The notes below the pieces were generated by a model. That model searched no databases. It saw only the letters and a list, made by a program, of their open reading frames with translations, and was not told where the DNA came from. Both the position numbers and the translations under genes were made by a program. From NCBI GenBank assembly GCA_902541365.1, contig CACBQK010000003.1:48648-112647 (forward strand): DNA of 64,000 nucleotides. Reading direction: 5' to 3'. Below, piece by piece: positions 40,908 through 49,180 of this stretch; the stretch's first letter is position 1; each line of letters starts with the position of its first letter. This DNA comes from an uncultured SAR86 cluster bacterium (GTDB taxonomy: Bacteria > Pseudomonadota > Gammaproteobacteria > Magnimaribacterales > D2472).

Positions 40908-41632
40908 AAAAAACAATCTTAGTAACAGGTGCAGCGGTAAGAATTGGAAGAGAAATTGCATTAACTTTTGCTAAAGATGGTTGGAATATAATAATTCACT
41001 GCAATAGTTCTACTGAAAAAGCTGAAGCTTTAGCGAAAGAGATTGAGGAAAATTTTGATTCATCAGCAAAAGTTGTTCAAGCTAACCTGGATAAAGATGA
41101 TCATGTTGAAAGAATGATTGATGAGGTAAAAAGCTGTTTTGGGTCACTGGATGCAATTGTAAACAATGCTTCCTCTTTTTATCCAACTCCTATTGGAGAG
41201 CTAACCCTCAAAGACTGGGATCAACTTATTGGCAGTAACCTTAAAGGTCCCCTCTTTCTAATTAATGGATTAATTGATCTGCTAAAAGAATCAAAAGGCG
41301 TAATTATAAATATGACCGATATGAATGTTGGTAGAGGTTTAGCAAAGTTTTCAATCTATACAGCTGCAAAGGGAGGTCTTTTAGCGGCGACAAAGGTCTT
41401 AGCAAGAGAGCTAGCTCCTGATATAAGAGTAAATGCTGTTGCTCCCGGAGCAATCCTAGAACCGCCTGGATCTTCGTGGAGCGAAGAAGTTAAAAATAAA
41501 ATACTCTCTGCAATCCCGCTAGGAAGACTGGGAACTGAAAAAGATATTGCTGGAACTGTAAAGTTTCTTGTAGATTCTGAATATATTACTGGTCAAGCTA
41601 TTAACGTAGATGGCGGCAGATCTTTATTATGA
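40904..41632 (+). CDS. SDR, pteridine reductase-like
   Basis: VTGAAVRIGREIALTFAKDGWNIIIHCNSS, NNASSFYPTPIGELT; neighbour of folK/folB. Confidence 0.8.
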   Translation: MKKTILVTGAAVRIGREIALTFAKDGWNIIIHCNSSTEKAEALAKEIEENFDSSAKVVQANLDKDDHVERMIDEVKSCFGSLDAIVNNASSFYPTPIGELTLKDWDQLIGSNLKGPLFLINGLIDLLKESKGVIINMTDMNVGRGLAKFSIYTAAKGGLLAATKVLARELAPDIRVNAVAPGAILEPPGSSWSEEVKNKILSAIPLGRLGTEKDIAGTVKFLVDSEYITGQAINVDGGRSLL

Positions 41633-42687
41633 CAGAAGAGTTTCAGCTTAATGATGATACTTATACTGGAACAAAAGAAGTTTCTGAAAATCTAAAATTT
41701 GAGTCTAAGCTTCTGCAAGAGTGGATTAATGATAATGTTAAAGACTCAGGCAATATAGAAAAAATTGAGCAATTTAAAGGTGGGCAGTCAAATCCAACAT
41801 ATAAAATTTCGACTGAAAATAATGCTTATGTTTTAAGAAGAAAACCACCTGGCAAGCTTTTACCAAAAGCGCATGCAGTTGATAGAGAGTATAAGGTCAT
41901 AACTGCATTATATGAAACTGATGTGCCTGTTCCTAAAACTTATGGCCTTTGTGAGGATGATTCAGTTGTGGGAACTCCGTTTTTTTTAATGGAGTACGTT
42001 GATGGAACAGTTTATTGGGATCATATGCTGCCAAAATGCTCTCCTGAGAAAAGAGCACTAATTTATAAAAATAAAAATAAGGTTATAGCCAGCCTTCATA
42101 GTGTTGATTATAAAAAAGTTGGTCTTGAGGATTATGGGAAGTCCGGCAACTATGTTGCTCGACAGGTTAATACTTGGACAAGACAATATCTTGCCTCTGA
42201 AACTGAAAATATCGATGAAATGAATAAACTCATAGAGTGGTTACCTAAAAATATTCCAGAAGATGATGAAACATCAATCGTTCATGGTGACTTTAGATTG
42301 GATAATATGATTTATTCTAATTTTGATGTCGTCGGTGTTCTTGATTGGGAGCTCTCAACACTTGGACATCCAATTGCTGACTTTTGCTATCACTGTTTAA
42401 CATGGAGAACTCTGCCTAATTTTTATGATCATGCAAAGTTGAAAGATTTAGGAATACCAAATGAGATGCAATATAGAGATATGTACTCAGAACAAACCGG
42501 TAAAGATTTATCTCAAGACTGGGAGTTCTATATGGTTTACAGTCTCTTTAAAGTCGCTGCAATCTGTCAGGGTATTTTAGGCAGAGTAAGAGATGGAACT
42601 GCCGCCAGTAAACATGCTGAAGAAAGAGGCATGAATGTTTTCCCTCTATCAAAGGGTGCCTGGTCTATTGTTGAATCAAACTTTTAA
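41629..42687 (+). CDS. APH-family phosphotransferase (ACAD10/11-like kinase domain)
   Basis: FKGGQSNPTYKI, YVLRRKPPGKLLPKAHAVDREYKVI, VHGDFRLDNMIY. Confidence 0.85.
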   Translation: MTEEFQLNDDTYTGTKEVSENLKFESKLLQEWINDNVKDSGNIEKIEQFKGGQSNPTYKISTENNAYVLRRKPPGKLLPKAHAVDREYKVITALYETDVPVPKTYGLCEDDSVVGTPFFLMEYVDGTVYWDHMLPKCSPEKRALIYKNKNKVIASLHSVDYKKVGLEDYGKSGNYVARQVNTWTRQYLASETENIDEMNKLIEWLPKNIPEDDETSIVHGDFRLDNMIYSNFDVVGVLDWELSTLGHPIADFCYHCLTWRTLPNFYDHAKLKDLGIPNEMQYRDMYSEQTGKDLSQDWEFYMVYSLFKVAAICQGILGRVRDGTAASKHAEERGMNVFPLSKGAWSIVESNF

Positions 42688-42906
42688 TTAATCGTCTGAA
42701 TTCAATCTATTAATGTTCATCTTGTGAAGGTCATTAATAGTATCGCTCGCTATTGAAGTAAGAATAAATGGGAAAATTGCATGCAATATCGCACCTATAC
42801 CACCTATCAAAAGCCTAAATCCGTAATATAAGGCATCTTTTAGATGCTCAAAATACGATTTATTAATTGCACGAAGATGCTCAGTCAGAAAACTCCCTTT
42901 TTTCAT
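42688..42906 (-). CDS. Small putative membrane protein (possibly DUF6356-like)
   Basis: 72 aa; TEHLRAINKSYFEHLKDALYYGFRLLIGGIGAILHAIFPFI. Confidence 0.6.
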   Translation of the reverse strand: MKKGSFLTEHLRAINKSYFEHLKDALYYGFRLLIGGIGAILHAIFPFILTSIASDTINDLHKMNINRLNSDD

Positions 42907-42942
42907 AATTTAAGTATAGCAAGAAGTCTAGTTAACAAGTAT

Positions 42943-43317
42943 TCAAATTAATTCTTTGAGAGGCTCTGATACGAAAAGATATTTTTTAATTTCATCACTT
43001 TCAAAAACTATTTCGTCTCCATCTAATTGAAGAACAATATCTATATCAAGAGTTCTCGCTGAAAACTTTGGGACATCTCTTTTTCTACCTGAGCTATCTT
43101 CGATTGTTTTGAGTTCTTTGTTAAGCGAGTCAAAATCAATTTTTGAATCACCTGCTAAAACAAGATTTAGGAAATCATCTCCTTCAAAACCTTCTGCTTT
43201 AGTCCTGTGGGTTGATGAAATAATTACATTTGAAAGAATCTTATTAAGCTCTTCAATGGCAAAAGCTATATTCTCTTCTGCGTTAATATTGCTTCCAAGT
43301 GATAGGTAATATTTCAT
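42943..43317 (-). CDS. folK: 2-amino-4-hydroxy-6-hydroxymethyldihydropteridine diphosphokinase (short, ~124 aa)
   Basis: YLSLGSNINAEENI, FSARTLDIDIVLQ. Confidence 0.88.
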   Translation of the reverse strand: MKYYLSLGSNINAEENIAFAIEELNKILSNVIISSTHRTKAEGFEGDDFLNLVLAGDSKIDFDSLNKELKTIEDSSGRKRDVPKFSARTLDIDIVLQLDGDEIVFESDEIKKYLFVSEPLKELI

Positions 43318-43661
43318 CTATAGATAACAAGACCAACATCTTTAGCGCCACGAAGTGCACCTGGTTTAGATACTCTTAATTTAATTGATTTAACGCCGAA
43401 GTCTCTTTTAACCAATTCTGCAATATTTTCAGCCAGCGTTTCTTGGAGCTGGAATGATGATTCTTCAACAAATTTAATAACAGCTTTTGTAATTGCTTTA
43501 TAGTCTGTTGTATCTTCAATGGAGTCTGTCTCTGCAGCTTTTTTACAATCAAATGGAAACTCCATATCAATAGAAACTTCTTGTTTAACTTTTCGCTCCC
43601 AATCAAAAATGCCAATTATGGTTTTTATCCTAAGATCTTTTATATAAATAATATCTTCCAT
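43314..43661 (-). CDS. folB: Dihydroneopterin aldolase
   Basis: IYIKDLRIKTIIGIFDWERKVKQEVSIDME, TDYKAITKAVIKFVEE. Confidence 0.93.
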   Translation of the reverse strand: MEDIIYIKDLRIKTIIGIFDWERKVKQEVSIDMEFPFDCKKAAETDSIEDTTDYKAITKAVIKFVEESSFQLQETLAENIAELVKRDFGVKSIKLRVSKPGALRGAKDVGLVIYR

Positions 43662-44651
43662 TTAAATCTCACTCACCGGCCATCTGGCTCGAACATTAGA
43701 ATTATAAATGTTTTTGCTCTCTGTTTTGAGTGAACCAAGATATGCAATCATTGCTGCGTTATCAGTGCAATGCTTAATTGAAGGATAAAAAACTTTAAAT
43801 CCTTCCTTCTCTTCTAACATATCTAAAGCAGCTCTAATTTTTTTATTTGCAGCTACACCGCCAGCCATTACAAGAGACTTATTGCCTGTTTGTTTCATTG
43901 CCTTCTTGATTTTTGTGGAAAGAACATCAATAACTGCTTCTTGGAAGGAAGCTGATATGTTTGATCTTTCATCATTTATGTTTAGGTCTTTAGTTGCGTA
44001 TAAAACTGCTGTCTTTAGTCCGCTAAAACTTAAATTTAGATCATCTGAATGTTTCATAGGCCGCGGAAAATCATATTTCATAGGATCTCCATTTTTTGCT
44101 GCTTCTTCTATATGAGGACCTCCTGGATATGGCAACTGAAGTAGCTTTCCAACTTTATCAAATGCTTCTCCAACTGCATCATCTAGGGACTGACCAATAA
44201 TTTCATAATCCTCAAAATCTTTTACATCCACTATTAAGGAGTGCCCTCCTGAGACAAGCAAAGAAGTAAATGGATACTGAATCTCAGGAAAATCTAAAAA
44301 AGGTGACAAAAAGTGTGCCTCAAGATGATTCACAGGAATTAAAGGTTTATCCAAAGCAAATGCTAGGCCTTGCGCAAAAGATTCTCCAACTATTAGAGCG
44401 CCTAATAATCCTGGTCCAGCCGTATATGCAATTCTATCTATGTCGTGAAGATCAACTCCGCCTATTCCATCATTAAAAACATCGATAATTTTTTCACAAT
44501 GGTCTCTTGAAGCTAGCTCAGGCACCACACCACCATACTTTTTGTGCAAATCGATCTGGCTATAAACGGTCTCAGCAATAATTCCAGATGTAGAATCATA
44601 CAGCGCTACTGCCGTCTCATCACATGATGTTTCAATTCCTAAAGTTTTCAT
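43662..44651 (-). CDS. tsaD: tRNA N6-threonylcarbamoyladenosine synthase TsaD
   Basis: MKTLGIETSCDETAVALYD, VNHLEAHFLSPFL, LLVSGGHS; ORF opens at 44699, MKTLG near 44651. Confidence 0.95.
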   Translation of the reverse strand: MKTLGIETSCDETAVALYDSTSGIIAETVYSQIDLHKKYGGVVPELASRDHCEKIIDVFNDGIGGVDLHDIDRIAYTAGPGLLGALIVGESFAQGLAFALDKPLIPVNHLEAHFLSPFLDFPEIQYPFTSLLVSGGHSLIVDVKDFEDYEIIGQSLDDAVGEAFDKVGKLLQLPYPGGPHIEEAAKNGDPMKYDFPRPMKHSDDLNLSFSGLKTAVLYATKDLNINDERSNISASFQEAVIDVLSTKIKKAMKQTGNKSLVMAGGVAANKKIRAALDMLEEKEGFKVFYPSIKHCTDNAAMIAYLGSLKTESKNIYNSNVRARWPVSEI

Positions 44652-44702
44652 AAAAATTGTTTTGCAAATATCTCCAGAAAAGCATAAACTACGTTCCAAA
44701 TT

Positions 44703-44921
44703 ATGCCTTCAATAATAATAAAAGACACGGAACATTTCGATATTGGTCTTCGAAAATTTAAGCGTGCTTGCGAAAAAGCAGCGATTATTCCTGATATTAG
44801 AAAGAAAGAGTTTTATGAAAAACCTACTGAGATGAGAAAAAGGAAGATGGCAGCTGCCAAGAAAAGAGCAAGAAAGACCAATAGAATCAATAACTTCGGT
44901 AGGCAAAGATCCTACAGATAA
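44703..44921 (+). CDS. rpsU: 30S ribosomal protein S21
   Basis: [26 protein letters not shown]...[14 protein letters not shown]. Confidence 0.94.
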   Translation: MPSIIIKDTEHFDIGLRKFKRACEKAAIIPDIRKKEFYEKPTEMRKRKMAAAKKRARKTNRINNFGRQRSYR

Positions 44922-44924
44922 AGC

Positions 44925-45368
44925 TTGTCGACCCTAGATCAAATAAATTCAGACCTTAAAGCTGCAATGCTTGCTAAAGATAATGCAACGAGGGATACAC
45001 TTCGCATGCTGATATCTGAAATTAAAAGATATGAAATTGATAATAGAGTTGACGCTGATGACTCAGTGGTTCTTGCAACCCTAAAAAAAATGATCAAGCA
45101 AAGAAAGGATTCAATTGAGCAATTCGATAAAGGTGGTCGAGCTGATTTATCAGAGATTGAAAAAAATGAGCTTCTTGTTCTTGATAAATACATGCCCGAG
45201 ATGATGTCAGAAGAAGCTATCAACGAACTTGTTACAAAAACTATTTCTGAGCTTGGCGCTGCAGGCCCTCAGGATATGGGTAAAGTAATGGGTCATCTCA
45301 AGGGTTCAGTTGGTGATTCAGCTGATATGGGCCTTGTAAGTAAGATTGTTAAAGAAAAATTAATTTAA
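44925..45368 (+). CDS. yqeY: GatB/YqeY family protein (TTG start)
   Basis: LKAAMLAKDNATRDTLRMLISEIKRYEID, GKVMGHLKG. Confidence 0.92.
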   Translation: MSTLDQINSDLKAAMLAKDNATRDTLRMLISEIKRYEIDNRVDADDSVVLATLKKMIKQRKDSIEQFDKGGRADLSEIEKNELLVLDKYMPEMMSEEAINELVTKTISELGAAGPQDMGKVMGHLKGSVGDSADMGLVSKIVKEKLI

Positions 45369-45401
45369 TTCTTTTTTAATTCATAAAGATATAATTACTA
45401 A

Positions 45402-46106
45402 ATGTCTAGAGATAATAGAAAACCAACTCAAGCAAGAGAAATTTCCATTGAGACAAATGTAAATCTTCATGCTGAAGGTTCAGTACTGGTCAAGTTTGGT
45501 AATACACATGTAATTTGTACTGCAAGTATTGATAACAATGTCCCAAGATGGATGAAGGGATCAGACAAGGGCTGGGTAACTGCTGAATATGGAATGCTTC
45601 CGAGATCAACTAATGAGAGAATGGGCAGAGAAGCAGCAAGAGGAAAACAGTCAGGGAGAACTCAGGAAATACAAAGACTTATTGGAAGATCCCTTAGACA
45701 ATCTGTAAATCTTAAATATTTAAAAGATAAAACTATCCAAGTTGACTGCGATGTTATTCAAGCAGACGGAGGTACAAGAACTGCTTCAATTACTGGTGGA
45801 TGTGTTGCGCTTTTCCTTGCAATAAAGAATCACCATGATGATCAAAGAGCAATTGAACAATATGTGGCTGCAATCTCTTTAGGTGTTAAAGATGACGAAA
45901 TACTGGTTGATCTTGACTACCAAGAAGACAGTACTGCTGATGCAGATATTAATATTGTAATGACCCAGGATCTTGATTTGATTGAAATTCAGGGTACCGC
46001 TGAAGAGCGTCCTTTTTCGCAAGAACAACTCACTGAAATTGTAAGCAAGGCTAGTTCATCTATTAAGGAAATAGTTGCTATCCAAAAACAGGCTGTAGAA
46101 GGATAG
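45402..46106 (+). CDS. rph: Ribonuclease PH
   Basis: GSVLVKFGNTHVICTASID, GWVTAEYGMLPRSTNER, QADGGTRTASITGG. Confidence 0.96.
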   Translation: MSRDNRKPTQAREISIETNVNLHAEGSVLVKFGNTHVICTASIDNNVPRWMKGSDKGWVTAEYGMLPRSTNERMGREAARGKQSGRTQEIQRLIGRSLRQSVNLKYLKDKTIQVDCDVIQADGGTRTASITGGCVALFLAIKNHHDDQRAIEQYVAAISLGVKDDEILVDLDYQEDSTADADINIVMTQDLDLIEIQGTAEERPFSQEQLTEIVSKASSSIKEIVAIQKQAVEG

Positions 46107-46744
46107 TGAAGGATTATCAAGAGAAATTTATTAGACTTGCTTTAAATGCTGAGGCATTAATTTTTGGTGATTTCACTCTCAAATCAGGAAGAAATAGCCC
46201 ATACTTCTTTAATGCAGCAAAAATGTTAAATACTAAGTTTCTAGCTGACCTTTCGGAATGCTATACAAAAACTCTCCAAGATTTAGATGTTTCTTTCGAT
46301 AGTATTTATGGTCCTGCTTACAAAGGTATCTTTTTAGCATCAATTATTGGTGCAAGTATAGGAAAATCTGATCTTGATATTCCTGTGTCTTTCAACAGAA
46401 AAGAAGAGAAGGATCATGGTGAGGGTGGTGATATTATTGGCCAGCTTCCTTCAGGTAACGTTCTCATCATAGATGATGTTATTTCTGCTGGAACAGCAGC
46501 TAGAGAATCAATTGAGAAAATAAAGTCTATAGGTGCCAATCCAAAAATTATGCTAGTAGGTCTAGATCGACAAGAAAAAGGCTCATCAAATATCTCTGCA
46601 AAAGCTGAGCTAGAGAATGATTTCGGACTTATTGTTTCATCAATAGTAAACCTAGATCTTTTAATAAGCTTTGTTAGCGATGATCCAAACTTCAAGGAGT
46701 TCAAAAGTGATCTTGAAGAATATAGAAATAATTGGGGTGCCTAA
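46106..46744 (+). CDS. pyrE: Orotate phosphoribosyltransferase (GTG start)
   Basis: FTLKSGRNSPYFFNA, YGPAYKGIFLAS, VLIIDDVISAGTAARES. Confidence 0.95.
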   Translation: MKDYQEKFIRLALNAEALIFGDFTLKSGRNSPYFFNAAKMLNTKFLADLSECYTKTLQDLDVSFDSIYGPAYKGIFLASIIGASIGKSDLDIPVSFNRKEEKDHGEGGDIIGQLPSGNVLIIDDVISAGTAARESIEKIKSIGANPKIMLVGLDRQEKGSSNISAKAELENDFGLIVSSIVNLDLLISFVSDDPNFKEFKSDLEEYRNNWGA

Positions 46745-47352
46745 TGTTTTCAGGTATTGTCCAAGAAACTGGAAAAGTAATAGAGTTTGTAAAAGAAAAA
46801 GATATCTATAACCTTTCTATAGATTCTTCATCTGAGTTTATTTCTGGTCTTAAAAAAGGTGCAAGCGTATCTGTAAACGGAGTATGTTTAACTGTCAAAG
46901 ATACAAATCCAGAAGTATTGAGATTTGACCTTGTTGAGGAAACAATAAAGAGAACAAACTTTCAAAAGATAAATGCTGGCGACAACGTAAATCTTGAGAG
47001 ATCATTGAAGATGGGAGATGAGATAGGTGGCCATCTCGTATCGGGACATATTCATGGGACTTCAAAAGTTGTTTCTATAGATATGAGAGATGAAAGCTGG
47101 GATATTGAATTCTCTGTTGAGCCTTTCATGCAGGATTATATTCTGCACAAGGGTTATGTTGCTATTAATGGTTGTAGTCTAACTGTGGGAGAAGTTTCTA
47201 AAGAATCTTTTATGATTCATTTAATTCCTGAAACTCTTTCAATAACAAATCTTTTTCAGCTTCAAAAAAATAGCATTGTTAATGTTGAGCTTGATCAAAA
47301 CACAATAGTTATTGCTGATACAGTAAAAAAATATTTAGATGGTAAAAGTTAA
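46744..47352 (+). CDS. ribE: Riboflavin synthase alpha chain
   Basis: MFSGIVQETGKVIE, GASVSVNGVCLTV, GDEIGGHLVSGHIHG; ORF opens at 46732. Confidence 0.95.
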   Translation: MFSGIVQETGKVIEFVKEKDIYNLSIDSSSEFISGLKKGASVSVNGVCLTVKDTNPEVLRFDLVEETIKRTNFQKINAGDNVNLERSLKMGDEIGGHLVSGHIHGTSKVVSIDMRDESWDIEFSVEPFMQDYILHKGYVAINGCSLTVGEVSKESFMIHLIPETLSITNLFQLQKNSIVNVELDQNTIVIADTVKKYLDGKS

Positions 47353-47830
47353 AGAACTAGAAGCAACGAAATTTGAAATCCTTCTAAAACCTAACAGTTC
47401 TCTTACGGGAGCAGCAAGGGTTCTCTTTCTTGGAAGTATTTTCTTTATTTGTAGTGTAATTGGTATTGGTTTCTTTCTTGCTGGAGGGACAATGATTTTA
47501 CCTTTTGCAGGATTAGAAATTATTTTAGTATATTTAGCTTTTAGGCTTAGCTTCAATTGGAGTAACCAAAAACAAATAATTATCTTATCTAAGGAGCATG
47601 TGGAAGTTAGAGTTGATGGTTTAAAGGAATTTTTTACATGGAAAGAGTTTAGATCTTTTGCAACCTTCAATGTAACAAAGAATGGCACTAAAGATGATGA
47701 TTTAAGTTTTCGATCAAAAGGTAAAGAAATAATTGTTGGAGGTTTTTTAAATGAAGAAGATAAAACTATCTTAAAAGATGAAATCTCTAGGATTATTCAA
47801 AAACTTAATGCTATTGGGTTTGCAGGCTAA
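47339..47830 (+). CDS. DUF2244-like membrane protein
   Basis: Two TM segments then a beta-rich C-terminal region; LKPNSSLTGAARVLFLGSIF. Confidence 0.75.
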   Translation: MVKVKELEATKFEILLKPNSSLTGAARVLFLGSIFFICSVIGIGFFLAGGTMILPFAGLEIILVYLAFRLSFNWSNQKQIIILSKEHVEVRVDGLKEFFTWKEFRSFATFNVTKNGTKDDDLSFRSKGKEIIVGGFLNEEDKTILKDEISRIIQKLNAIGFAG

Positions 47831-48730
47831 CTACTGAGATAGATACTTTATTAAAATAGCCATTCTCATAGCGACGCCGTTAGCTACTTGATCTAATATT
47901 ACAGAGTTAGCAGAATTATAAACATCCTCTGAGATCTCAATACCTTGATTTACAGGTCCAGGATGCATGACTATGCAATCATCATTAGCAATCTGTAATT
48001 TTTCATTATTAATTTGATAGTTACTAAGATAGCTTTCCTTATCAAGGTTTTTCTTATCTTCAAATCTTTCATGCTGAATCCTAAGAGCCATAACAACATC
48101 CTGGCCTTTAAGTGCTTTGTTAAGATCTTCCTCATAATTAAGATTAGAGGAATCTTGAACTTCTTTGCACAGCTCTTTAGGCCCACATAAAGTAATTTTA
48201 GAATCAAAGTTAGCCATCCCATCAATGAAAGACTGGAAAACTCTAGAATGATCTAAGTCGCCAACAATCAAAATATTTGAATTATCTAGATCCTTCCTAT
48301 GCCTTACTGTCATAATGTCTAAAAGCCCCTGAGATGGATGGGAAATAGAACCTTCTCCTCCACTTACAAAGACCATAGAATCTGTTTGATCTATCAATTC
48401 ATGAATAACTGAGTCTTTATGCCTTAAGACACAAAGATTAATGTTCATCTTTGCTAAATTATCAATGGTATCTTTGAGTGTCTCACCTTTTTCTAGAGAG
48501 GAAGAGCTCAAATCAAAATCTATTATTTGGCACCCTAGATTAGATGCAGCTATCTCAAATGATATTTTGGTACGAGTGCTTGGCTCACAAAAAATATTTA
48601 CAACTTTCTTATCTGGAAAAAGTGGATCTCTTCTAATGAGGCCTTCTGAATCAATAAAATTATCTGCTAAGTCTAATAATTCAAGAATTTCACTTTTTGA
48701 TAGCTCCTTAAGTGATGTTAAGTGTCTCAT
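47831..48730 (-). CDS. pyrB: Aspartate carbamoyltransferase catalytic subunit
   Basis: FCEPSTRTKISFEIAASNLG, HPSQGLLDIMT, MHPGPVNQGIEI. Confidence 0.95.
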   Translation of the reverse strand: MRHLTSLKELSKSEILELLDLADNFIDSEGLIRRDPLFPDKKVVNIFCEPSTRTKISFEIAASNLGCQIIDFDLSSSSLEKGETLKDTIDNLAKMNINLCVLRHKDSVIHELIDQTDSMVFVSGGEGSISHPSQGLLDIMTVRHRKDLDNSNILIVGDLDHSRVFQSFIDGMANFDSKITLCGPKELCKEVQDSSNLNYEEDLNKALKGQDVVMALRIQHERFEDKKNLDKESYLSNYQINNEKLQIANDDCIVMHPGPVNQGIEISEDVYNSANSVILDQVANGVAMRMAILIKYLSQ

Positions 48731-49113
48731 TATTTAAGGCTGACTATAGCATCCATTTCAATCATTACATCTTTTGGTAATCCAGCAACCTCAACGGTTG
48801 CTCTTGCAGGAAATGGTTGAGAAAATTTTTCTTCCATAATCTTGTTCAGAGATGCAAAGTTTCCTAAATCTAAAAGATAAATATTTAGCTTAACAATATC
48901 ATCAAGACTTGCGCCTGCCTCTTTGCATATATTTTCTAAATTGGATATTACCCTTAAGGCGGATTCCTCAAATGAAGCATCTTCAACTTCCATTGTTTCG
49001 GGATTTAGAGGAATCTGGCCAGATATAAATAGTAAGTCTCCTGCCTTGATTGCTTGAGAATAAGCTCCAATTGCTTCAGGTGCTTTGTTAGTTTGAATAG
49101 GTTCTTTTGACAT
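48730..49113 (-). CDS. ridA: RidA family deaminase (a longer ORF with a signal-peptide-like N-terminus extends to 49227)
   Basis: TNKAPEAIGAYSQAIKAGDLLFISGQIPLNPET; GGAG SD before the internal ATG at 49113. Confidence 0.9.
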   Translation of the reverse strand: MSKEPIQTNKAPEAIGAYSQAIKAGDLLFISGQIPLNPETMEVEDASFEESALRVISNLENICKEAGASLDDIVKLNIYLLDLGNFASLNKIMEEKFSQPFPARATVEVAGLPKDVMIEMDAIVSLK

Positions 49114-49180
49114 AGTGGACTCCAAAGAATTTAAGCATTGTAAAGGAAGTATAAAACATATAAGAAAATAAATTTTTAGA

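Noticed and set aside
43376-43615. 79-aa minus-strand ORF within folB
   Set aside because: Alternative frame of folB, Lys/Leu-rich translation, no independent RBS evidence.
47335-47688. 117-aa minus-strand ORF opposite the DUF2244-like gene
   Set aside because: The sense ORF has coherent TM topology and operon context; the antisense has none.
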